Part shown: positions 1-9,066 of the stretch, piece after piece
Layout of the letters: the number at the start of each line of letters is the position of its first letter
How positions within the stretch are numbered: the stretch's first letter is position 1
DNA from: Bartonella henselae str. Houston-1
GTDB taxonomy: Bacteria > Pseudomonadota > Alphaproteobacteria > Rhizobiales > Rhizobiaceae
Direction of reading: 5' to 3'
Assembly (NCBI RefSeq): GCF_000046705.1
Contig: NC_005956.1
Span: forward strand, 1,709,001 to 1,773,000
Length of the DNA stretch: 64,000 bases
Notes under the pieces: model-generated
What the model saw: the letters and a program-made list of their open reading frames with translations, nothing else
Databases searched by the model: none
Told to the model about the DNA's origin: nothing
Translations under genes and position numbers: made by a program

Positions 1-78
1 CCTACGGGCAAATAGGCTTATAATTCATGATATATCATCCATGCAAAACATCTGCATAGCATCTCTTGAAAAAGGAAA

Positions 79-1164
79 TCAATCATCAGCCTCATCCCAT
101 AAAACCGTCTGGCGGGATGCATTGTCTGGCATATCGAACAATTGAGGATGTTTTTGTGTGGAAGCCGGGGCACAAAGCCCCAAATGACTCCAAGCTTTTT
201 GGTGCAAAATGCGCCCGCGGGCAGTTCGCTGAATAAAACCTTGTTGGAGAAGATAGGGTTCAATAATATCTTCAATAGCATCCCGCGGTTCTGAAAGAGC
301 AGCAGCAATGGTTTCAATACCCACTGGACCACCTAAAAAAGTCTGAGCAATCAGCAACAAATAACGACGGTCAAGTGGATCGAGCCCTAGATGATCAACT
401 TCTAGACGAGACAGTGCTTCATCAGCAATTTTTCGATCAATTTTTTTTGCCCTTTTGACAAGAGCAAAATCACAAACCCGCCGTAAAAGTCGCCCGGCAA
501 TCCGTGGAGTACCGCGTGCTCGACGAGCAATTTCATGAGCACCATCCTCACTGATCTGTACCGAAAAAAGCCGTGCATTACGCTGAACGATATATTCCAA
601 TTCTTCTATGGTATAGAAATTCAATCGAATGGGGATACCGAAACGGTCTCGTAATGGTGTGGTCAAAAGCCCTAAACGCGTGGTTGCCGCAACCAAAGTA
701 AATTTAGCAAGATCAATTTTAACCGAACGTGCTGCCGGTCCCTCACCAATAATAAGATCAAGCTGATAATCTTCCATGGCGGGATAAAGAATTTCTTCAA
801 TAGCCGGACTTAAACGATGAATTTCATCAATAAACAAAACATCGCGCTCTTCTAGATTGGTTAAGAGAGCTGCCAAATCTCCCGCCTTAGCAATAACAGG
901 ACCTGAGGTAGAGCGAAAATTAACCCCTAGTTCCTTAGCCATAATTTGTGAAAGCGTTGTTTTGCCTAAACCAGGTGGTCCTACAAACAAAACATGATCG
1001 AGGGCCTCTTGACGCGCTTTTGCCGCTTCAATAAATATTTTTAAATTGGCCCGTGCTGCCTCTTGACCAATAAAGTCATCAAGCACTTGTGGTCTTAAGG
1101 AACGATCTGGATCATTAGGAAGGGGGACGGCACCCAAAAGGCGTTGATCTTCATCTTTATGCAT
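79..1164 (-). CDS. ruvB: Holliday junction branch migration helicase RuvB
   Basis: RuvB is the hexameric AAA+ motor that, with RuvA, drives Holliday junction branch migration in recombinational repair. The 361-residue protein has Walker A GPPGLGKT at residues 62-69 and Walker B DEIH near 113-116, followed by the small AAA lid and a C-terminal winged helix that contacts DNA. Length is slightly above the usual 330-350. It is the last gene of a minus-strand ruvC-ruvA-ruvB cluster, 12 bp after ruvA, so co-transcription is likely. The start is an ATG followed by [10 protein letters not shown]. All key motifs are intact and the identification is secure. Confidence 0.97.
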   Translation of the reverse strand: MHKDEDQRLLGAVPLPNDPDRSLRPQVLDDFIGQEAARANLKIFIEAAKARQEALDHVLFVGPPGLGKTTLSQIMAKELGVNFRSTSGPVIAKAGDLAALLTNLEERDVLFIDEIHRLSPAIEEILYPAMEDYQLDLIIGEGPAARSVKIDLAKFTLVAATTRLGLLTTPLRDRFGIPIRLNFYTIEELEYIVQRNARLFSVQISEDGAHEIARRARGTPRIAGRLLRRVCDFALVKRAKKIDRKIADEALSRLEVDHLGLDPLDRRYLLLIAQTFLGGPVGIETIAAALSEPRDAIEDIIEPYLLQQGFIQRTARGRILHQKAWSHLGLCAPASTQKHPQLFDMPDNASRQTVLWDEADD

Positions 1165-1176
1165 TGTGACCTTGCG

Positions 1177-1794
1177 CTAAGTAGGAGGAGAAAGCAATTT
1201 GAGGCTATGGCGAATAAGCAATGCAGAGGAAACAGTCTCCCCTTCAAGAGCGTTCACCGCTAAAGCAAGAGCTCTAGCTGCTTGATCACGTTCAAAACCA
1301 AGCTTAATCAAAGCGGAAAGTGCATCATTTGTAGGTTGATTGGTCACCTCCAAATGAGGGAGTGGAGCGCTATGGATCACCTTTTCACTAAAAGGGAGAG
1401 CTTTGCTTTTCAGTTCGCTCACAATTCTTTCACTGACTTTTTTACCAACGCCTGGAGCACGACTTATCATTGCAATATCGTTTAAGGCAATCGCCTGTGC
1501 CAGTTCATCTGGCGATAAAGTTCCCAAAATTGCCAAAGCAACTTTTGCTCCTACACCAGGCACATTTTGTAATAAGCAAAACCATTCTTGTTCCGCTTTC
1601 GCAATAAAACCAAAAAGGCGGATGGCTTCTTCACGAACATGCGTTTCAATAAACAAACTTAAACTCTCCCCCAAAGCTGGTAAAGAAGGACGCAGGCGAT
1701 TTGAAATAAAAACTACATAGCCCACACCCTGAACATTCACAATGATATGATCATCAAAGATGTGTTCAAGGATACCTTTTAATTTGCCAATCAT
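1177..1794 (-). CDS. ruvA: Holliday junction DNA-binding protein RuvA
   Basis: RuvA is the tetrameric junction-binding subunit that loads RuvB. From the chosen ATG the protein has 205 residues and starts [13 protein letters not shown], the usual family start. An upstream in-frame start would add 17 non-conserved residues and was rejected. An N-terminal OB fold is followed by two helix-hairpin-helix motifs (VPGVGAKVA about residue 78 and APGVGKKVS about 113) and a C-terminal domain that contacts RuvB. The start codon overlaps the ruvC stop as ATGA, which supports this start and suggests translational coupling. Confidence 0.96.
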
Positions 1795-2300
1795 GCCATA
1801 ATCCTTGCATGATAAGAAGCGCCGATACGGTGAGTACTGTGACAAAGAGCAAGTGCAAGTGCATCAGCGGCATCACTGCTATCAAATTCAGCACGTGGAA
1901 GAAGAACTTTCACCATCATGTGAATTTGTTCCTTATCGCCATGACCAACTCCAATAACTGATTTTTTCACTTTGTTTGGAGCATATTCAAAAACAGGCAA
2001 ATTTGCCTGCGCTGGAGCAAGAAGTGCAATGGCCCGTGCTTGACCAAGTTTTAAAGTTGCCGTAGCATCCTTGTTGACGAACACATGTTCTACGGCGGCT
2101 TCCTGAGGCATAAACTGATGCAAAATATCTGTAAGCCCTTTGTAAAGCTGGCAGAGCCTAGAAGCAAGATCACAACGTGCATCAGAAGTAAGCGTACCCG
2201 CTGCAACAAATTGAAGACGATTGCCAGAGAAATCGATAACCCCCCATCCTGTTCGCCGTAATCCTGGATCAATGCCTATAATACGAATCGTCTCTGCCAT
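1791..2300 (-). CDS. ruvC: crossover junction endodeoxyribonuclease RuvC
   Basis: RuvC is the RNase H-fold resolvase that cuts Holliday junctions after RuvAB migration. From the ATG giving [14 protein letters not shown] the protein has 169 residues. The first catalytic aspartate is Asp11 in GIDPGL, an acidic residue lies in VEHVF, and the C-terminal acidic motif [13 protein letters not shown] is present. A longer reading frame adds 17 upstream residues unlike the family and was rejected. It is the first gene of the ruvCAB unit and overlaps ruvA by 4 nt. Confidence 0.96.
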
Positions 2301-2371
2301 AAAGCCAAGTTTATACACTTTTTCCGTATTTGAATAGATGCACGAAAGCAAAGAACACGAAAGAAAGATAG

Positions 2372-2489
2372 AATTCGATTTGTTTGCTTATCGGATTGTC
2401 GTCTTCAAGACAGTATCATCTTTGAGAACAGAGTAAGAGATACCTTCTCTACCAGTGCGCACATATTGCATACGTGCTTCTAAACAAAA
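2372..2489 (-). pseudogene. decayed duplicate of the rcdA 3' end
   Basis: This stretch matches the last ~120 nt of the neighbouring DUF1465/RcdA gene (2778-2890) in the same orientation, at an offset of about 406 bp. Shared words include attcgatttgtttgc and gagataccttctct. Substitutions and small indels destroy the reading frame. It lies just downstream of the intact gene, the arrangement seen at many other genes in this window. The rest of 2490-2749 contains only a hydrophobic 87-codon minus-strand frame that looks spurious. Confidence 0.75.
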
Positions 2490-2749
2490 AAGGGAACCAT
2501 TCCCTCAATGCCAACCGCCCGCCTCTTCAAAAGCGACCGCCCTTTCAACAGCAAACACCCCTCCCATAAAAAACCTCTAGGCTTTTCGAACACTTGAGTA
2601 AAATGGCGAGGCAGCAAAAAAGAACCAAGGAATAACAGTACAAAACAATGGTACAGAGGAAAGGGAGGGATTCTACCGAAATTAGCTTTCACAAACAAAG
2701 AGCATCCTAAACAGAATGAAGAAGAAAAAAGCAACAGATACAAAATTTT

Positions 2750-3268
2750 CTAAGAGCGCCGAAAAGCCGTTTTAAGCAATTCGATTTGTTTGCCCACCGG
2801 ATTTTCGTCCTCCAAAACAGGGGAAGAGATACCTTCTCTGCCAGTGCGCAAATATTGCATGCGTGCTTCTAAACGAAGAGAACGAGCAACAAAGTTGCGG
2901 AAAACTTCTGGAAATTCTTGCCAATGAGCGCTTTCTAGTTTCAGCGTCGGTGTATGAAGCGAGACTTTCGCGAGCTCTTTTTGTATTTGTTCTGGTGACA
3001 TCTCTCCTTCGCGCTCTGCACGAAGAAGGAGAAGTTGAGAAGCGATTTGCATAAGCCGTGTACTTAAATACATCGCCTCTTTGGCATAAAGAGCAGAAAC
3101 TTCTGCAGAGAGAGAACGTGCTGCTAATTTGCCTTCCGTATCAATATAAGTTGCTGTTTGTTCAATCAGCGCCATTGTTTCTTCGTAGAGGCGGTTAAAA
3201 GCATTGTCAAAAGCATTATGCTCAACCATAATAATAGGTTCATCATAGGGACGTTTATATGCACTCAC
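2750..3268 (-). CDS. rcdA: DUF1465 family protein, RcdA-like protease adaptor
   Basis: This is a small helical protein of the DUF1465 family. In Caulobacter the family member RcdA is an adaptor that helps ClpXP degrade CtrA during the cell cycle; that role is inferred here from family membership. The 172-residue protein shows the N-terminal pattern FDNAFNRLYEETMALIEQTA, then charged and leucine-rich helices, and a variable C-terminal tail. The start is uncertain. A GTG at 3268 has GGAG about 9 nt upstream and is preferred; an ATG at 3229 (MVEHNAFDNAF) and a TTG at 3283 are alternatives. A broken copy of its 3' end lies downstream at 2372-2489. Confidence 0.8.
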   Translation of the reverse strand: MSAYKRPYDEPIIMVEHNAFDNAFNRLYEETMALIEQTATYIDTEGKLAARSLSAEVSALYAKEAMYLSTRLMQIASQLLLLRAEREGEMSPEQIQKELAKVSLHTPTLKLESAHWQEFPEVFRNFVARSLRLEARMQYLRTGREGISSPVLEDENPVGKQIELLKTAFRRS

Positions 3269-3433
3269 ACTTTTATACTCCAAATATCAGCACAAAAATC
3301 ACGACACTCAACGAAATGAGGGATAAAAAGTTTCCTTTCCTACTGAACAGAATGCTTTTTTTAATGAGTACCCCTTTTCAAACTTTTGCGCAATGTGCTT
3401 CTTATGCTAAGGTTAACGCGTCATAGAACGCCA

Positions 3434-4576
3434 TTACAAACAGAGAGGTTTTCTTGCGAAAAACCGATGAAGAGATGGGCGTTTTTCATAATAATAGGCG
3501 ACCCCAAATTGCAGAGCAATACCACTTATAATCAAGAGGCTATCGGAAAAAAACGTTCCTGTCATCACTGTTTTTAAAATTTGCCCTACCATGGCAAAAA
3601 CAGTCCCTGTTACAAAGACGGGGAGACTGTGTTTCCCTAAAATTGCTAAGGGATGCTTTTCTGCAACATGAAACCACGTATGAAAGCGAGGCAAACAAAG
3701 AATAAAGAATGATAACGCAACAACATGGAGCAGACGCGGCAAACTTAAAAATGTTTTATTAAAATTAATCAACGGAGAAGACCAGCCAAGCCACCCCAAA
3801 ACGCCCCACCATTCTAAGCGAACCCATAACAGTGAAAACAAAAGATACGCGGCAGCAAAAACGAGAAAAAAAGTCTGACAGGCAATATTTTTTCCTTGCT
3901 GAAGAGATAAACTGCTGACCAATCCTATAACAAACAGGAATTGCCAGGATAAAGGATTCAAAAACCACTTTCCCTTTAATGGATAAGAAGGAGGAGCAAT
4001 TTCATAAAATCCACTGAGGAGGTAGAGCATGAACGAACCTAAAAGCAACAATCCTTTTTGTTTACAACTCAAATAAAGCGCAAAAGGCGCAAAAAGCATG
4101 AGCACAATATAAAGAGGAAGAATATTATTATACCCCAATTGATGTCCAAAGCTTAAAACACTAAAAAAAGCGATGAAGGGTTGTGTAAAAAATAAACCCA
4201 CATTATTCATCGATAAAAGTTTCTCTGTTTGCCATAAGCAAAAGGCTCCTAAAAAAAGGCTTAACGTTACAAAGGTAGTGAAAAGATATGCCGCATAAAG
4301 CTGCAAAGCTCTGCGCCAAAGTTTACGCACAATGAAGGTAAAAGGCTTCTGCTGTAAGCGATTATGAAAGCTGAGTCCAAGAGCAACCCCCGAAAGCAAA
4401 ACAAAGACTTCTGCTGAATCAGAAAAACCGAAGTTTCTATGTGTTAGAGACTCATAGAGAGTTCCGGGAATATGGTTGATGAAAATTGTCAACAACGCTA
4501 AAGAACGAAAAACATCAATGCGTGTATCACGATGAAGAGGATGTATATTATGCTTTAAAACACTCTGGTATGCCAT
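3434..4576 (-). CDS. OpgC-family integral membrane acyltransferase-like protein
   Basis: The protein has 380 residues and about ten hydrophobic segments. The N-terminus holds RIDVFRSLALLTIFINHIPG followed by GFSDSAEVFVLLSGVALG, the signature of the OpgC group of acyltransferase-3-like proteins. In enterobacteria and rhizobia OpgC succinylates periplasmic or cyclic glucans at the inner membrane; the substrate here cannot be read from sequence. It begins with ATG and is divergent from the thiamine-phosphate-synthase-like gene across about 110 bp. No frameshift is seen. Assignment to the OpgC group is firm, exact chemistry is inferred. Confidence 0.85.
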   Translation of the reverse strand: MAYQSVLKHNIHPLHRDTRIDVFRSLALLTIFINHIPGTLYESLTHRNFGFSDSAEVFVLLSGVALGLSFHNRLQQKPFTFIVRKLWRRALQLYAAYLFTTFVTLSLFLGAFCLWQTEKLLSMNNVGLFFTQPFIAFFSVLSFGHQLGYNNILPLYIVLMLFAPFALYLSCKQKGLLLLGSFMLYLLSGFYEIAPPSYPLKGKWFLNPLSWQFLFVIGLVSSLSLQQGKNIACQTFFLVFAAAYLLFSLLWVRLEWWGVLGWLGWSSPLINFNKTFLSLPRLLHVVALSFFILCLPRFHTWFHVAEKHPLAILGKHSLPVFVTGTVFAMVGQILKTVMTGTFFSDSLLIISGIALQFGVAYYYEKRPSLHRFFARKPLCL

Positions 4577-4686
4577 AATGGCCCCCCAAAAAGTTACATA
4601 AAGTAGCGGCCTCTTTCAGCAAAAATGCTAAGATGAATCTTTCATTTTTAAGTGTCAAATTTTTTTTTCAGAGTCAAGGATTTTGT

Positions 4687-5349
4687 ATGACAAAACAAAA
4701 GAGTAAACCCGTTGAGTACCATCCTTTTCCGCAATTGGTTTTAACATTAGACGTTCGTCGTTCTTTCACACCCACTTTTTTACGACAAATTTTACAAACG
4801 AGGTCTTTTGCGTGCGTTATCCTCTATGATTCTCAAGGGGTGCAGGATGATGCGGTTTTTTTACAAAAACAAGCGCAAATCTACGCAGAGGATATTCAAA
4901 GTAACGGTGCGGCTTTTCTCATCTCTGGTGAGCGGAGAGTTTCTGAACGAATAAAGGCAGATGGTTTGCATATAGAAGGTGATCTTAAGGCTCTCGAATA
5001 TTGTGATTATCAGAAAAAGGAACAAAAAATCATCGGTTTTGGCAATATTCGTAATCGCCATTGTGCAATGGTTGCTGGAGAAGCAGGTGTTGACTATCTG
5101 TTATTTGGCAAATTAGGTGCGGATAAAAAACCGCATGCCCATCCTCGCAATCTCCAGTTAGCACGGTGGTGGGCAGAGATTATGGAAACCCCTGCCATTG
5201 TTCAAGCTGGAAGCGATTTTGCAACCTTTGATGAAGTGATAAAAACCGCATGTGAATTTATAGCCATCGAAGAAGTCATTTTTGCCCATGACAACCCTTT
5301 AATGCTGCTTAAAATGATGCAAGAAAAATGTAAAAATTCACCTTTGTAA
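4687..5349 (+). CDS. thiamine phosphate synthase-like protein
   Basis: A 220-residue TIM-barrel protein of the ThiE/TenI type. Visible family features are the glycine-rich phosphate-binding stretch GEAGVDYLLFGKLGADK and the late IVQAGSDF segment. Canonical ThiE joins the pyrimidine and thiazole moieties of thiamine; this rhizobial-type paralogue is divergent, so its activity is uncertain. The ATG at 4687 is chosen because AAGGA ends 6 nt upstream; an upstream ATG at 4633 would add a hydrophobic 18-residue extension lacking a good ribosome site. A separate thiamine pyrophosphokinase gene lies at 34.5 kb. Confidence 0.75.
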   Translation: MTKQKSKPVEYHPFPQLVLTLDVRRSFTPTFLRQILQTRSFACVILYDSQGVQDDAVFLQKQAQIYAEDIQSNGAAFLISGERRVSERIKADGLHIEGDLKALEYCDYQKKEQKIIGFGNIRNRHCAMVAGEAGVDYLLFGKLGADKKPHAHPRNLQLARWWAEIMETPAIVQAGSDFATFDEVIKTACEFIAIEEVIFAHDNPLMLLKMMQEKCKNSPL

Positions 5350-5678
5350 AATTTACTCTTATAAGAAAATAAAAACGTTAATTAAAAAGCCCACCGCATC
5401 ATCCCTCAATTTCCAAGTAGCGCCCACAATTACAAATAAAGGGGATAAAAATGTATTCCGCTTGCCTCATCACTCAATCAAATTGCCTCAAAATTCAATA
5501 AAATGAGATGAAAAAGCTAGCATCTTTTTCTTACATAATATATAGAGAAAAACATCATAAAAACTTTCTCGTTCAATGTCTTATAAAAAGAAACCATTAT
5601 GATTGGGGAAACTCATCATTGTTAAGATTGGTCATAAATACCAACAACGAATGATAGAGATATGAAGGGGACATAAAA
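5350..5678. other. intergenic region, nothing recognised
   Basis: AT-rich spacer between the thiamine-phosphate-synthase-like gene and the TIR-like gene. There is no convincing reading frame, terminator or tRNA. The promoter and ribosome site (gaaggggac, ending about 7 nt before the ATG) of the TIR-like gene must lie at its right end. Confidence 0.5.
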
Positions 5679-6425
5679 ATGGAATACAAATACAGAGGAA
5701 CGTTTGAAGATTTTCAAAAGACAATTTGCGAGGCTGGGTATTGCATTCTAGAAGCTAAACTTCTACCACATCAATCCCCTGGAACATATCAGATCAAAAC
5801 CTTCTGTGGAGGAGTCATTATTTGGTTTGAAAAAACAGGAACACTCAGCTTTCAAGGTAAAGACCCCGCGGCGAAAAAGCTAAAAGAAGATTTAACTCCA
5901 TATATAGAACAAAAATCAAAGACTCCTTCCCCAAAAACTTCTTCCAATACCTCAAATAAAAAAATCTTTATCGTTCACGGTCATGATCATGTCTCCTTAA
6001 AAGACCTTGAACTTTCTCTTCGCAGACTTGGGTTCGAACCATACATTTTACAAAATACTGGCGGTAACGGTTTACCCATCATTGAAACTTTAAAAAAAGA
6101 AATTTGTAACGATTCTATAGGATTTGGTATTGTACTGCTGACTCCTGATGACATGGGCTATGCTAAATCTGACGGTGAAGAAGCGGCACAACCCCGTGCT
6201 CGACAAAATGTTATTTTCGAAATGGGCATGTTAGCCGCCGTTTTTCCTCTTGAGAGGATTGCTATTTTACAAAAAAAAGGCGTTGAAATCCCTTCAGATA
6301 TTCATGGAGTTTACTACCTTTCTTTTAATGAATACGTAAAAGAAATAATGCCAAAACTTTCCAAACGATTAGGCGAAGCTGGTTTTACTATAGATCCAGA
6401 GAAACTTGCTTATGCATCAAGTTAA
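5679..6425 (+). CDS. TIR-like predicted nucleotide-binding protein (PF10137 type)
   Basis: The 248-residue protein has two parts. Residues 1-75 form a small alpha/beta domain I do not recognise, and after a Ser/Pro/Thr-rich linker (~76-94) residues 95-235 form a TIR-like domain. Diagnostic motifs are KKIFIVHGHD at its start, LLTPDDMGYA in the middle and RARQNVIFEMGMLAA, the signature of the 'predicted nucleotide-binding protein containing TIR-like domain' family. Relatives occur as NAD-cleaving effectors in anti-phage systems such as Cap12 of CBASS. No cyclase or partner gene lies beside it. GAAGGGGAC precedes the ATG. The frame is intact in an otherwise decayed accessory region. NADase activity is inferred only. 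Confidence 0.8.
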   Translation: MEYKYRGTFEDFQKTICEAGYCILEAKLLPHQSPGTYQIKTFCGGVIIWFEKTGTLSFQGKDPAAKKLKEDLTPYIEQKSKTPSPKTSSNTSNKKIFIVHGHDHVSLKDLELSLRRLGFEPYILQNTGGNGLPIIETLKKEICNDSIGFGIVLLTPDDMGYAKSDGEEAAQPRARQNVIFEMGMLAAVFPLERIAILQKKGVEIPSDIHGVYYLSFNEYVKEIMPKLSKRLGEAGFTIDPEKLAYASS

Positions 6426-6599
6426 ATTTGAATAACGCCCTCACCTTTAGTTTTTAAAGCACACTCCGTTTCTCGATAATTTGCTTTAGCAAGCAAAAAC
6501 CAATGAATATAAAGAGCTATGACGGCTATCCTGAAAATTCCGAAGGCTCTCCTTTTCTCATTAATTTTTGATTGAATGAAGGGCTTTCCACCTTCATTC

Positions 6600-6733
6600 T
6601 CCACCCCTCATTCTCCATCCCTCACTCTTCATCTCTCATCCTCCACCTCTCATCCTCCACCCCTCATTCTCCATCCCTCACTCTTCATCTCTCATCCTCC
6701 ACCTCTCATCCTCCACCCCTCATTCTCCAGCGA
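6600..6733. repeat. 56-bp minisatellite built of 14-bp subunits
   Basis: A C/T-rich block contains two full and one partial copy of a 56-bp unit, with repeat starts at 6606, 6662 and 6718. Each unit is four degenerate 14-mers of the type ccctcattctccat / ctctcatcctccac. It lies between the TIR-like gene and the XRE regulator. The block is open in two plus-strand frames only because it lacks stop triplets; the resulting Ser/His/Pro-rich peptides are not credible proteins. Confidence 0.9.
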
Positions 6734-6884
6734 TCACTCCCTCATTCAAAAATTGTAACTTCACAAACTGTTCTAATTGTTATTGTAAATCCTCTGAAAT
6801 TCCTTTATGACTTAAAAGATGTTTTGGTCGCATACGCAACGACCAATAGGGATCTAAAAACCCTAAATCCGAGCGTAAAAATGA

Positions 6885-6917
6885 ACCCACTGATGTGGGT
6901 ATCCCGGAATTCCGGGA
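6885..6917. promoter_or_regulatory. hairpin plus perfect 16-bp palindrome upstream of XRE gene
   Basis: An inverted repeat ACCCAC-tgat-GTGGGT (6885-6900) is followed at once by the perfect palindrome TCCCGGAATTCCGGGA (6902-6917). A half-matching TCCCGGAATACC recurs near 6987, and GCGAG-ggcg-CTCGC lies at 7002-7015 just before the XRE ribosome site. Symmetric sites in front of an XRE repressor are plausible operators, but no binding is shown; the palindrome could instead be part of a transcript hairpin. Confidence 0.4.
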
Positions 6918-7031
6918 GATTTTGCTATGTCCAGGTGCTACAAGCACTAAAAGCAAAAAGCTGACTCGGATTCAGTATTTTTAGACTCCCGGAATACCAA
7001 TGCGAGGGCGCTCGCAACCGGCGGGGGGAAG

Positions 7032-7418
7032 ATGCAAGCGAGAAATCTTCATCAAGCAAAAAATCTTCATAATGACATTTTCGTGGGCAAAAAAATTCGT
7101 TTTCGGCGAAAAATGCTGAAAATGTCTCAAAAAACATTGGCTGATCATTTGAAGGTAAGTTCCCAACAAATTCAAAAATATGAAACAGGATTAAATCGTG
7201 TGAGTGCAGGGCGTTTAAAGGAAATTGCTGATATCTTAAGTGTTCCTATTGCCTTTTTTTACGCTGATCTCTTTACAAAACAAGACACCCCCACCCAGCA
7301 TGATGAAATCGCCTCAAACAGAGAGGAATACTTCCTTTTGAAAAGTTTTAGAGAACTCAAACCGAAAAAACAGAAGGCAATTTTATGGTTGATCTCTGAT
7401 CAAAATGAAAGTTTTTAA
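7032..7418 (+). CDS. XRE-family helix-turn-helix transcriptional regulator
   Basis: A 128-residue DNA-binding protein. Residues ~16-72 form a Cro/C1-type HTH: VGKKIRFRRKMLKMSQKTLA, then the recognition-helix stretch VSSQQIQKYETGLNRVSAGR, then LKEIADILSVPIAFFY. The C-terminal third is short and charged, with no protease or ligand domain visible. GGGGGGAA lies immediately upstream of the ATG. Possible operator-like palindromes lie at 6885-7015. Its target is unknown; its setting among a TIR-like gene, a TrbH-like gene and a dead antitoxin suggests a remnant of mobile or defence DNA. Confidence 0.85.
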   Translation: MQARNLHQAKNLHNDIFVGKKIRFRRKMLKMSQKTLADHLKVSSQQIQKYETGLNRVSAGRLKEIADILSVPIAFFYADLFTKQDTPTQHDEIASNREEYFLLKSFRELKPKKQKAILWLISDQNESF

Positions 7419-7833
7419 AATATGCTTAGAGTGTTTCACTCTCTGCTCATAAACATGCATGCATATTTTTAAAAATCACTTACCATGACGATAGTGCTCT
7501 TATTTCGTCAGAGCATAAAAACCATGCGCACCCCAAAGGCTCTGTGCATCAGCAATCATGCGCATTCTTAAAGGCAGCCCCCAAAAGCAATTCTTAAAAA
7601 TTTATTTGGTCAATCTAGAATAGCGCCTAACACATCATTTTATTTTGGATGTTAAGCATAAGCTTTAAATGCTATGGGAGATGATGGCAGTTTTTTAAAA
7701 AACGAGTAAAAATTGATGAATTAACGCTTGATTAAATACCGATATGTGATTAGCATAGTTATCGAAAAGTTGCTTTTCTTTCTTGTGTAGGAACTTCCCA
7801 AGAGAAAGTAAAAATGAATAGGGGGGAATTAAG
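7419..7833. other. intergenic region, nothing recognised
   Basis: AT-rich spacer between the XRE regulator and the TrbH-like gene. No coding frame, RNA gene or repeat was recognised. A strong Shine-Dalgarno GGGGGGAA sits at its right end before the TrbH-like ATG. Confidence 0.4.
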
Positions 7834-8232
7834 ATGTTAAAATATTTATTTCTGTCATCGCTTGTGTTGGCAGCTGGTTGCGCATCTGTGGGTAGTTATT
7901 CATCAAATTATGTTGATCAAAATATTACGGAGAATGAGGCAAAATTAGTCGCTAACGATTTTATTAGCAATATCAAAAGACCTTTACCACCAGCTACAAC
8001 GACAATTCTTATAAAGAAAAATGATACAGCAGACAACTTTACTCCTTTATTTATCAATCTGTTGCAACGGACTGGATATAATGTGATTTATACAGATCAA
8101 CCCCAAAAGCAGCAAAACATAGGTGTGAATTTGAATTATAGAATACAATTAAATAATAGAACTATAGTGTATGTTCTTCAGTATAATGTAGCTGGAGAGC
8201 CACGTGTTCATATACATTCTCGTCCTAGATGA
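7834..8232 (+). CDS. TrbH-like conjugal transfer lipoprotein, orphan
   Basis: A 132-residue putative lipoprotein. The signal peptide MLKYLFLSSLVLAAGC ends in a lipobox (LAAGC, Cys16). The mature part contains the TrbH-like pattern of an alpha-helical segment (AKLVANDFISNI), PLPPATTTILIKK, FTPLFINLLQRTGYNV and a C-terminal beta-rich stretch. TrbH is a small component of Trb-type conjugative type IV secretion systems. No other trb, virB or relaxase gene is nearby, so this is either a leftover of a conjugative element or a gene used for something else. The start has a strong ribosome site. Family call is moderate. Confidence 0.6.
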   Translation: MLKYLFLSSLVLAAGCASVGSYSSNYVDQNITENEAKLVANDFISNIKRPLPPATTTILIKKNDTADNFTPLFINLLQRTGYNVIYTDQPQKQQNIGVNLNYRIQLNNRTIVYVLQYNVAGEPRVHIHSRPR

Positions 8233-8378
8233 ACCCACTATTTAATGTGAACGCTCTCTATCAGACATAAAGGCTGAAAAGTTCTTGCGAAAGACAAAGA
8301 GATTTGTACCTCAACAAAAAACCTCATTTTTAGCCAGAATGGATAAATCCTTTCTGTATTCATAACGATACGAGAGTT

Positions 8379-8519
8379 ATGACTTTAAAAACAATGAAAA
8401 ATGCTCTACACTTCAGTGAACTATTGCGTGGAAGTGTAATCGCAAAATTTGGTTTATCTGTAACTGAAGTAGCTGAATAGCTTGCTATATCTCGTGTAGC
8501 ATTTTTAGGGTATCGATAA
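8379..8519 (+). pseudogene. higA-type antitoxin remnant
   Basis: Reading from the ATG at 8379 gives a frame opening TMKNALHFSELLRGSVIAKF and continuing with GLSVTEVAE, then a TAG at 8478, then LAISRVAFLGYR and a TAA. This resembles the N-terminal helix-turn-helix of HigA-type antitoxins (KNPxHPGELLRE, then LGLSVTEAAxxLGVSR). The first stop cuts the HTH and the rest of the gene is not recognisable. No higB toxin was found. It is probably a dead toxin-antitoxin gene. Confidence 0.65.
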
Positions 8520-9066
8520 AAATCCCGTACCTTTAGACAGTTTTGTTTGCAAGATTTTCTCAACAATAAAATACGCTCCCTCTCAAAGGTGCGCCCATTG
8601 TCCATATCATCATCAACATTTTCGCATGGCTTGGTAGAGCTGGAAGAAGCCAAGATAACTGCCAAATATATTCGTAAAAGTTGGTACTTCATTAATCCAA
8701 ATTTTGTTTTCAATGAAAAATATGTTGTACTCTCACGACATAACAATCCTAAAGAATAGAATGTCAAAAATGCTCTTTTTACTCTGTTAAAAATATTTTC
8801 TTTTTCTACAAAGTAAAATTTCATACGAAAGCAATCCACCTTTTTGGGGAGATTTTATCAAAGAGCAGCTAGCAAAAACATCAAGGTACTCATATAAAAC
8901 CACACGCCCTTCTTCCGCCTTATTCAATGAACACAAGCAGCAAATAGAGATGATAAAGCCAGATGTACATTTATGGTCTTTTTTTACAGGGATAACCCTT
9001 TGATTCTGCTTGAAATGAGAAAAGAAAAATGTGAAACTTCTTCGCTGTGATGAGGAGGAAACATCC
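8520..9066. other. decayed spacer after the higA remnant
   Basis: No convincing gene. A 70-codon plus-strand frame at 8547-8759 and minus-strand frames across 8360-9107 have no recognisable domain and poor start contexts; they may be parts of older dead genes. Confidence 0.4.

Noticed and set aside
2480..2743. 87-codon hydrophobic minus-strand frame
   Set aside because: Begins in spacer and ends in the rcdA ghost; no ribosome site or family resemblance.
6572..6964. Ser/His/Pro-rich plus-strand frames over the minisatellite
   Set aside because: Open only because the C/T-rich repeat lacks stop triplets; no conserved product.
7834..8232. Evidence for a complete conjugative system around the TrbH-like gene
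   Set aside because: No other trb, vir or relaxase gene was found in the window.
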